A DNA stretch of 16,401 nt from Bacteroidales bacterium UBA1800 (GCA_002319915.1 DCFQ01000087.1:1-16401); one strand, 5' to 3'; numbered from the stretch's first letter, positions 1 through 7,168 are shown. Notes: generated from the letters alone by a model not told the origin. Numbers and translations: made by a program.

Positions 1-313
1 CTGATCCAAAATGCCAGATAAATTATCGGCAGGGATGTTGGCGCAATTACCCATAACTAGCATATAAAAGTAGGAATTGTACCGGAATGATAAATTATTG
101 GAGGGATAGCGGTATAAAAACGGGTTCAGTGTGTTGACGGATAGTGCGCTGATTTTTCAACATGATGATTGGCTTCTTTGCATCCCGAGCGATTTCGCTC
201 AGGAAAGGACTTACTTTATAGTACAAAAAGGGTATTGGTCTATTCCAGTGCTAACGTTCTGTCATAAAGGTAAGACTATCAGTGCAGATCTGCACAATCT
301 GAAAACACTTCAC
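1..313. other. AT-rich stretch without a convincing gene
   Basis: This edge region is AT-rich. One frame is open from 110 to 322 on the plus strand, with a possible GTG start at 131 (63 residues). I recognise no family in it, see no ribosome-binding site, and it runs 9 bases into the 3' end of the convergent gene at 314-1183, so I do not call it. The stretch contains two near-identical copies of a roughly 19-base string, at 17-36 and 89-107, each starting GATAAATTAT and ending in AGGGAT. Nothing else can be supported. Confidence 0.4.
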
Positions 314-1183
314 TCAGGATAATGCAATGATCATTAGTATGGCTTCAGTAATTCCAATAATAATGGCTAAAATCGCAAATCCCCTTCCTTTAAGTCTTTT
401 AGGGCTCTTATTAATCTTCGTAAGACTGACAATTCCGAATATTGTGGCTAGAATTCCAAGCGGAATCGATGCGATAAATAAACCCACAACCGCTATCAGG
501 AATCCGGCACTCCCTAATACTTCATTCTTTAAGACCGTGGAATTGGTATCGGATGTTCTTGCCTGACCCTGAATTCCTGCATCTGATGGACCAAACACCT
601 CATTTGTTCCATTTATGTAATGAATCCCGGAAACCTCAGTTACCAGTATGGAGATCAGGGGCCCCGATAAATTATTGCACTTCCTGTACTTTAACTCAGT
701 AACCCCGATTTCTTCAATCTTTCCTAATATAATCCCTCCCGATCTTAACAAGATAGTGTCACAATTGTCTTGTTGTGAATATATTGTGACTTTATTTTCT
801 GTTTCAGACAGCGACTGGCTTTGTATGTTACTGATAGCCGGACGCTGTCTGTTATCTGCCGACGCGACCAGTATCTTGTTCAATTCAATCATGCTTACTC
901 CTGGGGCCCGGTTAACAATATTGGTGCTATGAGGATTGTAATTATTAATATCCTTATTTTTAACTGATTTCAATCGATGAACGCTTCGGTTCGAGCTGCT
1001 TCCCTTGTATGCAATTGCTTTCCCCGTTTTTCTTAATTTGTGATATGCCCTGTAATCATTCTTTTTTGGTGAAATATCCGGACAGGATACGGCAGATTTG
1101 GAAAGTGTGGAGCAAGACAAACATCCAAATGCGAGTAAAAGAGAAATCATAAAAATTCCAGAGATAAAGAACTTTGTTTTCAT
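314..1183 (-). CDS. Predicted lipoprotein with DUF4190-like C-terminal membrane region
   Basis: The product has 289 residues and its function is unknown. Residues 1-24 look like a lipoprotein signal: a basic start (MKTK), a hydrophobic stretch, then cysteines at 21 and 24; AFG-C21 is the likelier lipobox but C24 is possible. Residues 25-130 are Ser/Asn/Lys-rich with no recognisable fold. Residues 142-195 carry a pattern I know from many Bacteroidota envelope proteins: D-x-I-L-L-R-x-G, then G-K-I-E-E-I-G, a K-Y-R-K, an N-x-x-G-P, and I-x-Y-x-N-G-T. Residues about 226-256 and 268-288 form two membrane segments separated by a basic loop (KINKSPKRLKGRG), as in DUF4190 proteins. A lipidated N-terminus plus a membrane hairpin would fix both ends to a membrane. 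It lies 98 bases downstream of the recombinase gene in the same direction. Its base composition is AT-richer than the genes to the right, which may mean a different origin. The ATG at 1183 precedes a proper signal peptide, which supports the start. Confidence 0.75.
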   Translation of the reverse strand: MKTKFFISGIFMISLLLAFGCLSCSTLSKSAVSCPDISPKKNDYRAYHKLRKTGKAIAYKGSSSNRSVHRLKSVKNKDINNYNPHSTNIVNRAPGVSMIELNKILVASADNRQRPAISNIQSQSLSETENKVTIYSQQDNCDTILLRSGGIILGKIEEIGVTELKYRKCNNLSGPLISILVTEVSGIHYINGTNEVFGPSDAGIQGQARTSDTNSTVLKNEVLGSAGFLIAVVGLFIASIPLGILATIFGIVSLTKINKSPKRLKGRGFAILAIIIGITEAILMIIALS

Positions 1184-1281
1184 AGTGGCCTGTTATTATG
1201 TCAGTTAGTGTTGGGCTAAGGTTTGGCTTTTTCCCGTTTGAGAAATGCGACAGGTTTATGGCAAGTCCTTTCCGGGACGGT

Positions 1282-2829
1282 CTACTTCACATCAAGATCC
1301 TCGATCGGACTCCGGACCTGGATAAGATTCCTCCTGCTTACATGCGTGTAAATCTCCGTCGTCCGGGTGCTCTTGTGTCCCAGCAACTCCTGGATGTACC
1401 TGATATCGAGCCCATTCTCGTGAAGATGAGTGGCGTAACTGTGCCTCAGGCTATGAACCCCTACCTCCTTCATTATCCCGGCCCTCTTCAATGCCCCCTT
1501 GAAAACCCTGTAAACACTCTCGGATGAATACCTCCCGCCCGACTGACCTTCAAAAAGATAGTGCCCCGGCTGGAACGCCTCACTGTACTCGTCAATCTTC
1601 TCCCAAACCTTCTGCGATACCGGAACAATCCTGTCAACCTTCCCCTTGCCCTCCCTGATGAACAACAATCCCCGGTCACGGTCAAGATCCTCAAGCCTGA
1701 TATTCGTAACCTCCGAACGCCTCAACCCGCACGAGTAAATCATCCACAATAACAACTTGTGCTTGATGTTACGCCCGGAATTCAGGATCCTGCTGACCTC
1801 TTCCTTCGAGAATACCTTCGGAAGTGCTCGACTCCTCCTCGGCCTTTCGAGAAACTCAGGATTCACCCTGCCTTTGCCAGAAATGGTGTAAAAGGTCTTG
1901 ATCGCCGAAATGATCTGGTTCTGATATGAGGCGGAATAGCCCAGCCTTATGATGAAATCATATATGAACGCGGAGATCTCTTCCTCCGAGATATCCATGG
2001 GATCCCTTCCTGTGAAATAACGGAAGAAGAGATCGAGTATCGAAAGATACGATTCCCTGGTCCGGGAACTGTACCGGTTCTCGTCCATGAACATCGCGAA
2101 GGAATCGAGCGCATCCGCTGCTCTGGCAATCAGCTCCCTGCTCCTTATCCCGTCACCGGTCTCCTTACGTGCGATCGAAAGACCAGTATCCACAACATTC
2201 TTCTTTATGCTCAGCTTCACACCGTTCGAGGTGAAATAGTCTGCAAGTGAATCACATGTGATCTTCGACCAGCGCAGGGACCATTCCCGCCGGATCTTGT
2301 CGTAAAAGCAGCGCCCGTAAGTCTTCATCTCCGAAATCCAGGTGGGATCATACTTCCCCATGAATCTGATCACCAGGAAACCTTCCTTTTCATCGATCCT
2401 GAATTCCACCGGGCCAAATCCACCGGATCCGCTGGCATACGGGGCGCGAAAATAACTGTCACCACTGCTTTCTTTTTCAATAACCCTTTCAACCCTGGCC
2501 TGACCTGACAGCCCCGGATCATCCTCACGTGGAAGCTGCCCGGACTTTTCCCGCACCGTGCCTTCATTGCGGGGCCCTTCACCCTGGCGCAGCACCAGCC
2601 TTTCAATTGACGGGTCAATTTCAACCTCCGCCGCATCCTTCAGCCTTCCCCTCAAAAGCTCAAAATTCTCCTCCGTGTCATCAACATAATAGCACCTGTG
2701 CGTTCCGCTGAACCTGACCCCGGGGATCTTACCGGCAACCTTCCTGAGCTCGTCATCGTAATCAAATACGATGGCGATCCTCGTGCCTTCGCGGTGAAAG
2801 ATCTTTTTCAGGATTACCCTCTTTTTCAT
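1282..2829 (-). CDS. Tyrosine recombinase / integrase with extended N-terminus
   Basis: This 515-residue protein is a site-specific recombinase of the XerC/XerD/phage-integrase family, which cuts and rejoins DNA through a phosphotyrosine intermediate. The catalytic set is complete: R370 (in GLRRSE), K395 (GKGK), H459 and R462 (HSLRHSYATHL), H485 (LLGHKS) and nucleophile Y494 (TEIYTHVS). A SAM-like core-binding domain covers about 238-320 and the catalytic domain about 338-500. XerC/D proteins are usually about 300 residues, so the first 230 are extra. That extension holds two similar modules, about 15-71 and 150-208, separated by a charged, Gly-rich linker. The C-terminal pattern YTHVSxxxLxxxxSPxxDL is one I associate with solitary, integron-integrase-like recombinases of Bacteroidota. 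No tRNA, attachment site, excisionase or phage gene is visible nearby, so a role in a specific element cannot be assigned. The ATG at 2829 gives a start (MKKRVILKKIFHREG) that reads directly into the first module. Confidence 0.9.
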   Translation of the reverse strand: MKKRVILKKIFHREGTRIAIVFDYDDELRKVAGKIPGVRFSGTHRCYYVDDTEENFELLRGRLKDAAEVEIDPSIERLVLRQGEGPRNEGTVREKSGQLPREDDPGLSGQARVERVIEKESSGDSYFRAPYASGSGGFGPVEFRIDEKEGFLVIRFMGKYDPTWISEMKTYGRCFYDKIRREWSLRWSKITCDSLADYFTSNGVKLSIKKNVVDTGLSIARKETGDGIRSRELIARAADALDSFAMFMDENRYSSRTRESYLSILDLFFRYFTGRDPMDISEEEISAFIYDFIIRLGYSASYQNQIISAIKTFYTISGKGRVNPEFLERPRRSRALPKVFSKEEVSRILNSGRNIKHKLLLWMIYSCGLRRSEVTNIRLEDLDRDRGLLFIREGKGKVDRIVPVSQKVWEKIDEYSEAFQPGHYLFEGQSGGRYSSESVYRVFKGALKRAGIMKEVGVHSLRHSYATHLHENGLDIRYIQELLGHKSTRTTEIYTHVSRRNLIQVRSPIEDLDVK

Positions 2830-2856
2830 TCAGCTGCAGTACTTTAACTATGGGGA

Positions 2857-2873
2857 AACCCGGGTCGCGGGTT
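2857..2873. repeat. Inverted repeat upstream of the recombinase start
   Basis: A perfect 6-base inverted repeat (AACCCG and CGGGTT) surrounds a 5-base loop GGTCG. It lies 28 bases upstream of the recombinase ATG, where it could be an operator, a leader hairpin or a recombinase-binding site. The arms are short, so chance is possible. Confidence 0.3.
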
Positions 2874-3149
2874 AAGTGAAATCTGTCGTCTGAATACGGC
2901 ACAGCCCCGTCAGTCACAATAGCAACATCACTGCCATCACCTGCCTGTCTCTTTAAGTTTTTTGCTATTGTCTGACTTCCACGATCCTTAAATCAACGTA
3001 AGTTAATCATTGTTCCGCAATTCAGGAACTGTTTCCCGGTTTATTTTTGGCCTGGCCGGCAGGTCCCAGGATACGCGCTTAAACGAAAGATATTTAACCT
3101 TCGTTACATTCCGGGAAGAGAAATTTAACTTCAGTATACTGTGCAATAA

Positions 3150-3184
3150 TTTGACTGAAATATTCTCCAAAATGAGTATCTTTC
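3150..3184 (+). promoter_or_regulatory. Possible promoter of the superoxide reductase gene
   Basis: TTTG at 3150-3153 followed after 23 bases by TATCTTTC at 3177-3184 resembles the Bacteroidota -33 TTTG / -7 TAnnTTTG pattern with the last -7 base changed. It would give a leader of roughly 65-70 bases. The mismatch and long spacing make this tentative. Confidence 0.3.
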
Positions 3185-3256
3185 CGCTTGCCATTTGCTG
3201 CTGCCGGCTGCAGAACATGAATTTAATCAGGTCATTAACTATAAAAACACTACATC

Positions 3257-3640
3257 ATGCCACGGGTATTCAAAGCGCTTGAAATTGAAAAGGAAGATAA
3301 AGAGATCAAGAAAGATTATCTCGACCGGCATATGCCGCATGTGATCTGCCCCGACACCGTGAAGAGGGGAGAAAAATTCGCCGTGAAGGTGAAGATCGGG
3401 GAGGAGTATCCCCATCCCGACGACCACGACCACTTTATCAGCATGATCTCGCTGTGGAACCGGGAGACACTCCTTGCCGAGGCGAGGTACACCGCCGGCG
3501 TCAACGGGAACAGGCCGACACATTTCGAGGTCGATTTCTATATCGTCGCACCCGAAGTGTCGATGAACCTGTCCGCCATGTCGGTATGCACAAAGCACGG
3601 AATGTGGCAGAGCGAGGACAAACCAGTCAAGGTGGTGTGA
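3257..3640 (+). CDS. Class II superoxide reductase (neelaredoxin-type)
   Basis: The product has 127 residues and should be a cytoplasmic one-iron enzyme that reduces superoxide to hydrogen peroxide without making oxygen, a defence typical of anaerobes. The iron centre uses four His and one Cys, and I can place all five against the family: H25 (RHMP), H53 and H59 (in HPDDHDHFI), C111 and H114 (CTKHGMW). There is no N-terminal desulforedoxin-type Cys4 domain, so it is the single-centre form, and the length is usual for that form. The Glu-Lys pair before the first His ligand (EKHVP in the Pyrococcus enzyme), which forms the active-site lid, reads D23-R24 here. The leading 20 residues are highly charged. 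It stands alone, pointing away from the recombinase, with its stop 82 bases before the next gene, which has its own promoter. The electron donor (rubredoxin or another) is not in the window. The ATG at 3257 is the only start before the conserved core. Confidence 0.88.
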   Translation: MPRVFKALEIEKEDKEIKKDYLDRHMPHVICPDTVKRGEKFAVKVKIGEEYPHPDDHDHFISMISLWNRETLLAEARYTAGVNGNRPTHFEVDFYIVAPEVSMNLSAMSVCTKHGMWQSEDKPVKVV

Positions 3641-3667
3641 GCCATAAATTTTTTCATTTCCGGTAAG

Positions 3668-3701
3668 TTGTGGGATGGTAACAGGAGGTTTACTATCTTT
3701 G
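3668..3701 (+). promoter_or_regulatory. Promoter of the M23 peptidase-dxr-rseP operon
   Basis: TATCTTTG at 3694-3701 matches the Bacteroidota -7 consensus TAnnTTTG exactly. A TTG at 3668-3670 lies 23 bases upstream as a possible -33 element, a little far from the usual 19-21. The leader to the ATG at 3723 would be about 15 bases. Confidence 0.55.
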
Positions 3702-3722
3702 CACGCCGAACAATAGCTGACT

Positions 3723-4586
3723 ATGGCAAAAAAAGAAAAGAAAAGACAGAACTGGAAGGATAAATACAGGCTTTCACTTACAAACGACACTACCTTTGAG
3801 GAGGTCTGGAGAATCAAGCTCACCAGGTATAACGCATTCCTTCTCATTAGCTTCCTTGTCTTCTTCATCATCGGCGGAACAATCCTGCTGATAGCTTTTA
3901 CAAATCTCAGGGAATTCATCCCGGGATACCCCGATGTGAATATGCGCCGCAATATACTTGTGGACGCCATCAGGCTCGATTCGCTCGAAAAGGAGCTCGA
4001 CCTCAGGGATAAGTACTTCGCGAACCTCAATGCAATCATATCGGGCAATAAGCCGGCAGAGATCTATTCACTGAGGGACACAACGAAGAACTACAAGTCG
4101 ATATCATTCAGGGGCACTCCCGAAGATTCGGCGCTCAGGTCGCAGGTCGAGAAGGAAAGCAAGTACAATCTTACGCTCGGCCCGATATCGACAGAAGGCC
4201 TTACCAGCCTGGCGAGCCTGCACTTCTTCCCGCCTGTGAGGGGCATTGTGTCGGGCAAGTTCGATCCGCGCACCAAACATTACGGCACCGATATTGTCAC
4301 CAGGGCGAATTCCCCGGTCAGTGCATCGCTCGACGGAACCGTCATCTTTACCGGCTGGACCATGGAGACCGGTTATGTGATCGAGATCCAGCATTCGAAC
4401 AACATAGTTTCGGTCTACAAGCATAATGCTTCGCTTCTTAAGGAGACCGGTGACCTCGTAAGAACAGGAGAGGCCATCGCCGTGGTGGGCGGATCGGGTG
4501 AGAAATATACCTCGGGACCCCACCTTCATTTCGAGATCTGGTACAAGGGGAGCCCTCTCGATCCCGAAGAACATATTATATTCTGA
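3723..4586 (+). CDS. Membrane-anchored M23 family metallopeptidase
   Basis: This 287-residue protein is a LytM-type zinc endopeptidase expected to cut peptide crosslinks of peptidoglycan in the periplasm. Residues 1-35 are basic and cytoplasmic, residues about 38-60 form a single membrane segment, residues about 75-105 look like a short helical or coiled stretch, and the peptidase domain runs from about 170 to 287. The zinc and catalytic residues are all present: H186 and D190 (HYGTD), H234 (YKHN), and H267 and H269 (GPHLHFE). An intact site means it is probably an active enzyme and not an EnvC-like activator. It is the first gene of a probable operon, with dxr starting 14 bases after its stop. 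A wall hydrolase beside an isoprenoid gene fits the supply of undecaprenyl carrier for wall growth, but that link is inference. The ATG at 3723 lies directly after the promoter. Confidence 0.9.
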   Translation: MAKKEKKRQNWKDKYRLSLTNDTTFEEVWRIKLTRYNAFLLISFLVFFIIGGTILLIAFTNLREFIPGYPDVNMRRNILVDAIRLDSLEKELDLRDKYFANLNAIISGNKPAEIYSLRDTTKNYKSISFRGTPEDSALRSQVEKESKYNLTLGPISTEGLTSLASLHFFPPVRGIVSGKFDPRTKHYGTDIVTRANSPVSASLDGTVIFTGWTMETGYVIEIQHSNNIVSVYKHNASLLKETGDLVRTGEAIAVVGGSGEKYTSGPHLHFEIWYKGSPLDPEEHIIF

Positions 4587-4600
4587 AAGAGAGAAACTCA

Positions 4601-5770
4601 ATGCCGAAAAGGATAGCACTGTTGGGATCAACGGGATCAATTGGCACCCAGACTCTTGATGTCATTTCCCGTTTTCCGGATGAGTTTGAGGTGGAAGTGC
4701 TGACCGCAGGCAACAACGTAAAGCTCCTTTCGGAACAAGCACGGAAATTCATCCCCTCAACAGTCGTCATCGGCAACAGCGACCATTACCTTCAGCTTAA
4801 GAATTCTCTTAAGGATCTTCCTATCAGGGTGAACTGCGGCGAAGATTCAATTGCCGAGGCAGCTGCCTCCCACTCCGCCGACATGGTGGTGGTTGCAATG
4901 GTAGGCTATTCGGGCCTCAGGCCGACGATCGCCGCAATAAAGGCTGGCAAGAGGATTGCCCTGGCCAACAAGGAGACCCTTGTGGTGGCTGGTGAGATAA
5001 TCAAAAAGCTCCTCAATGAGTCGGGCAGCAAAATAATTCCGGTCGATTCAGAACATTCTGCCATTTTTCAGTGTCTTGCAGGCGAAAGGAACAGCCCGAT
5101 CGAAAAAATAACACTCACTGCGTCGGGCGGGCCGTTCTATAATTACACAGAGGAAATGCTCAAAAATGTCAGGCCGCACGAAGCGCTCAGGCATCCCAAC
5201 TGGGAGATGGGCAACAAGGTGACCATCGATTCCGCTTCACTCATGAACAAGGGGCTCGAGGTTATAGAAGCACGCTGGCTCTTCGATCTGGATCCCGAAA
5301 GGATCAGCGTGGTGATACATCCGCAGTCCATAATCCATTCCCTGGTCCATTTCGGCGACGGCTCGGTGAAGGCCCAGATGGGGGTCCCGGATATGAGGGT
5401 ACCCATACTCTACGCCCTCAGCTATCCCGACAGGTTCGTTTCGGACCTGCCTAAGCTCAACCTCTGTTCAAACCCTACACTGACCTTCATCGAACCGGAC
5501 CTTAAAAAATACAGGAACCTTGCCCTCGCCTACAGCGCCCTCAGACAGGGAGGTAACATGCCATGCATCCTGAATGCCGCAAATGAAGTGGCCGTCAACG
5601 CATTCCTCTCCGGGAAAGTAGGATTCATGCAGATGCCTGATATCGTTGAACATACAATGAATGAAACCGAGTTCTTCGCTTCACCGGGGCTGGGATTCCT
5701 CGAAACTTCCGATTCCAGGGCAAGGGAAATTGCCTCGAAATACATTGACGAACTTAAAATCAAATCATGA
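4601..5770 (+). CDS. dxr: 1-deoxy-D-xylulose 5-phosphate reductoisomerase
   Basis: Dxr (IspC) converts 1-deoxy-D-xylulose 5-phosphate to 2-C-methyl-D-erythritol 4-phosphate with NADPH, the committed step of the non-mevalonate isoprenoid pathway in the cytoplasm. The 389 residues are close to the usual 390-400. The nucleotide-binding loop GSTGSIG is at residues 9-15, LANKETLV at 121-128, the metal ligands D149 and E151 in VDSEHSAIFQ and E220 in MNKGLEVIEA, and the substrate-binding ASGGPF at 174-179 with the HPNWxMG flap at 198-204. The enzyme therefore looks fully active. It starts 14 bases after the M23 gene with a purine-rich GAGAG ahead of the ATG, and its stop overlaps the rseP start by four bases (ATGA), indicating one transcript and translational coupling. 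Confidence 0.97.
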   Translation: MPKRIALLGSTGSIGTQTLDVISRFPDEFEVEVLTAGNNVKLLSEQARKFIPSTVVIGNSDHYLQLKNSLKDLPIRVNCGEDSIAEAAASHSADMVVVAMVGYSGLRPTIAAIKAGKRIALANKETLVVAGEIIKKLLNESGSKIIPVDSEHSAIFQCLAGERNSPIEKITLTASGGPFYNYTEEMLKNVRPHEALRHPNWEMGNKVTIDSASLMNKGLEVIEARWLFDLDPERISVVIHPQSIIHSLVHFGDGSVKAQMGVPDMRVPILYALSYPDRFVSDLPKLNLCSNPTLTFIEPDLKKYRNLALAYSALRQGGNMPCILNAANEVAVNAFLSGKVGFMQMPDIVEHTMNETEFFASPGLGFLETSDSRAREIASKYIDELKIKS

Positions 5771-7098
5771 CCATACTTATCAAGATCCTGCAATTCCTCC
5801 TCAGCCTTTCAATACTCGTGATCGTACATGAATTCGGGCATTTCGTCATTGCAAAGCTCTTCAAGACAAGGGTTGAGAAATTTTACCTTTTCTTCGATCC
5901 CTGGTTCTCGCTGTTTAAGTTCAGGAAGGGCGAGACTGAATACGGTATCGGCTGGCTTCCCCTCGGCGGGTATGTCAAGATCGCAGGGATGATTGATGAG
6001 TCGATGGACAAGGAACAGATGAAACTTCCGCCGCAACCTTATGAATTCAGATCAAAATCGTCGTGGCAAAGGCTCGGGATAATGACCGGCGGCGTTCTTT
6101 TCAACTTCATCTTTGCCATGCTGATATATGTGCTGGTGCTTTTTGCCTGGGGAGAGACCTACCTCCCTACTGAAAATGTGAAGTACGGCATTGTAACCGA
6201 TTCCGTTGGCTATGCATTGGGACTGAGGAACGGCGACAAGATCCTCTCGGTCGACAATCAGCATATCGAGAATTTCATGCAGATCACACCCGACATCATC
6301 CTCAATAACCGGAAAACCATCCAGGTCGAAAGGAACGGGGAGAAGCTCGACATTACAGTTCCAAAGGATATCATCCCGAAATTGCTGAAGGGGAAAGGGC
6401 AGATCGAACCGAGGAGACCATTCAGCCCGTACGTGATCAGCTCCTTCGCGAAGGAATCGGCCGCAAAGAATGCGGGACTGCTGATCGGGGATGAAATTGA
6501 AGGCATGGATGGAAAAACCTTCGAATGGTACGACCAGTTCCAGAAATATATCGCCGACAACAAGTCGAGGGATATCGATATTAATGTCGTAAGGAATGGA
6601 GAGAAGGTGAATATCCCGGTCAGGCCTTTGCAGTCGGGGATCCTGGGGATCTACAGCTCGAAGGCCTACGAGGACATCTTCAAGCTGAAAACATTAAACT
6701 ATGGCTTCTTCCAGTCGATACCAGCCGGAATAAGCAAAGGCTTCAAGACGATCGGCGATTACCTGAAGCAGTTCAGACTGATCTTCTCGAGGCATACCAA
6801 GGCATATGAATCCCTTGGCGGATTCATTACCATCGGAAGCATATTTCCCGGAACTTGGGACTGGCAGGCATTCTGGAACCTTACGGCCTTCCTTTCAATT
6901 ATCCTTGCAGTGATGAACATACTGCCGATCCCGGCGCTTGACGGCGGACATGTCCTGTTCCTGCTGTTTGAAGTGATAACGGGGAAAAAGCCGAGCGACA
7001 AATTCCTCGAGTATGCCCAGATTGCGGGAATGGTAATCCTTTTCGGCCTCCTGGTACTGGCAAATGGGAATGATATTCTCCGGCTTCTGAGAAAATAG
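5767..7098 (+). CDS. rseP: RIP-type zinc metalloprotease, site-2 protease family
   Basis: RseP cuts membrane proteins inside the bilayer; in other bacteria it degrades anti-sigma factors in envelope stress signalling and clears leftover signal peptides. The 443-residue sequence has the first membrane helix with the zinc motif H21-E22-F23-G24-H25 and a C-terminal helix with the third zinc ligand in NILPIPALDGGH (D392). Between them, after a second membrane segment at about 105-128, lie two PDZ-like regions at roughly 139-200 and 222-295. This is the full group I architecture. The start overlaps the dxr stop by four bases, and no terminator is seen before the next gene, which has its own promoter. 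Its substrates, presumably ECF anti-sigma factors, are not in the window. Confidence 0.95.
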   Translation: MTILIKILQFLLSLSILVIVHEFGHFVIAKLFKTRVEKFYLFFDPWFSLFKFRKGETEYGIGWLPLGGYVKIAGMIDESMDKEQMKLPPQPYEFRSKSSWQRLGIMTGGVLFNFIFAMLIYVLVLFAWGETYLPTENVKYGIVTDSVGYALGLRNGDKILSVDNQHIENFMQITPDIILNNRKTIQVERNGEKLDITVPKDIIPKLLKGKGQIEPRRPFSPYVISSFAKESAAKNAGLLIGDEIEGMDGKTFEWYDQFQKYIADNKSRDIDINVVRNGEKVNIPVRPLQSGILGIYSSKAYEDIFKLKTLNYGFFQSIPAGISKGFKTIGDYLKQFRLIFSRHTKAYESLGGFITIGSIFPGTWDWQAFWNLTAFLSIILAVMNILPIPALDGGHVLFLLFEVITGKKPSDKFLEYAQIAGMVILFGLLVLANGNDILRLLRK

Positions 7099-7113
7099 TT
7101 TATCATTTGCTGG

Positions 7114-7144
7114 TTTGTTTATGATTAAAGTATTTATAACTTTG
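7114..7144 (+). promoter_or_regulatory. Promoter of the tatA-type gene
   Basis: TTTG at 7114-7117, a 19-base spacer and TAACTTTG at 7137-7144 match the Bacteroidota -33/-7 consensus without a mismatch. It begins 16 bases after the rseP stop and leaves a leader of about 18-20 bases, so the small gene can be transcribed independently of the operon before it. Confidence 0.7.
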
Positions 7145-7168
7145 TCTGCACACTAATACTGAAATGAG

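Larger units (their letters stand above)
2830..3256. other. Divergent intergenic region between recombinase and superoxide reductase
   Basis: These 427 bases separate the start of the minus-strand recombinase from the plus-strand superoxide reductase. They contain an inverted repeat at 2857-2873, a weaker one at 3012-3029 (GTTCC and GGAAC, 8-base loop) and a possible promoter for the right-hand gene at 3150-3184. Short frames open on both strands across 3003-3282 resemble no family I know. A minus-strand frame stays open without an ATG from 2992 to 2765, overlapping the recombinase start; it may be chance or a gene remnant. I see no tRNA or attachment site. Confidence 0.5.

Noticed and set aside
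131..322. 63-residue plus-strand frame with GTG start
   Set aside because: No recognisable family, no ribosome-binding site, and it overlaps the 3' end of the convergent lipoprotein gene.
2830..3256. tRNA gene serving as attachment site for the recombinase
   Set aside because: No cloverleaf arms or CCA-adjacent T-loop pattern found by eye on either strand.
3003..3282. Short frames on both strands in the gap before the superoxide reductase
   Set aside because: They overlap each other, lack ribosome-binding sites and family resemblance, and one runs into the real gene in another frame.
3239..4048. 269-residue minus-strand frame opposite the superoxide reductase and M23 genes
   Set aside because: It is antisense to two genes with complete catalytic motifs, has no domain pattern of its own, and spans an intergenic promoter.
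4104..4640. 178-residue minus-strand frame opposite the M23 gene
   Set aside because: A mirror of strong codon bias in the M23 gene; its translation shows no family features.
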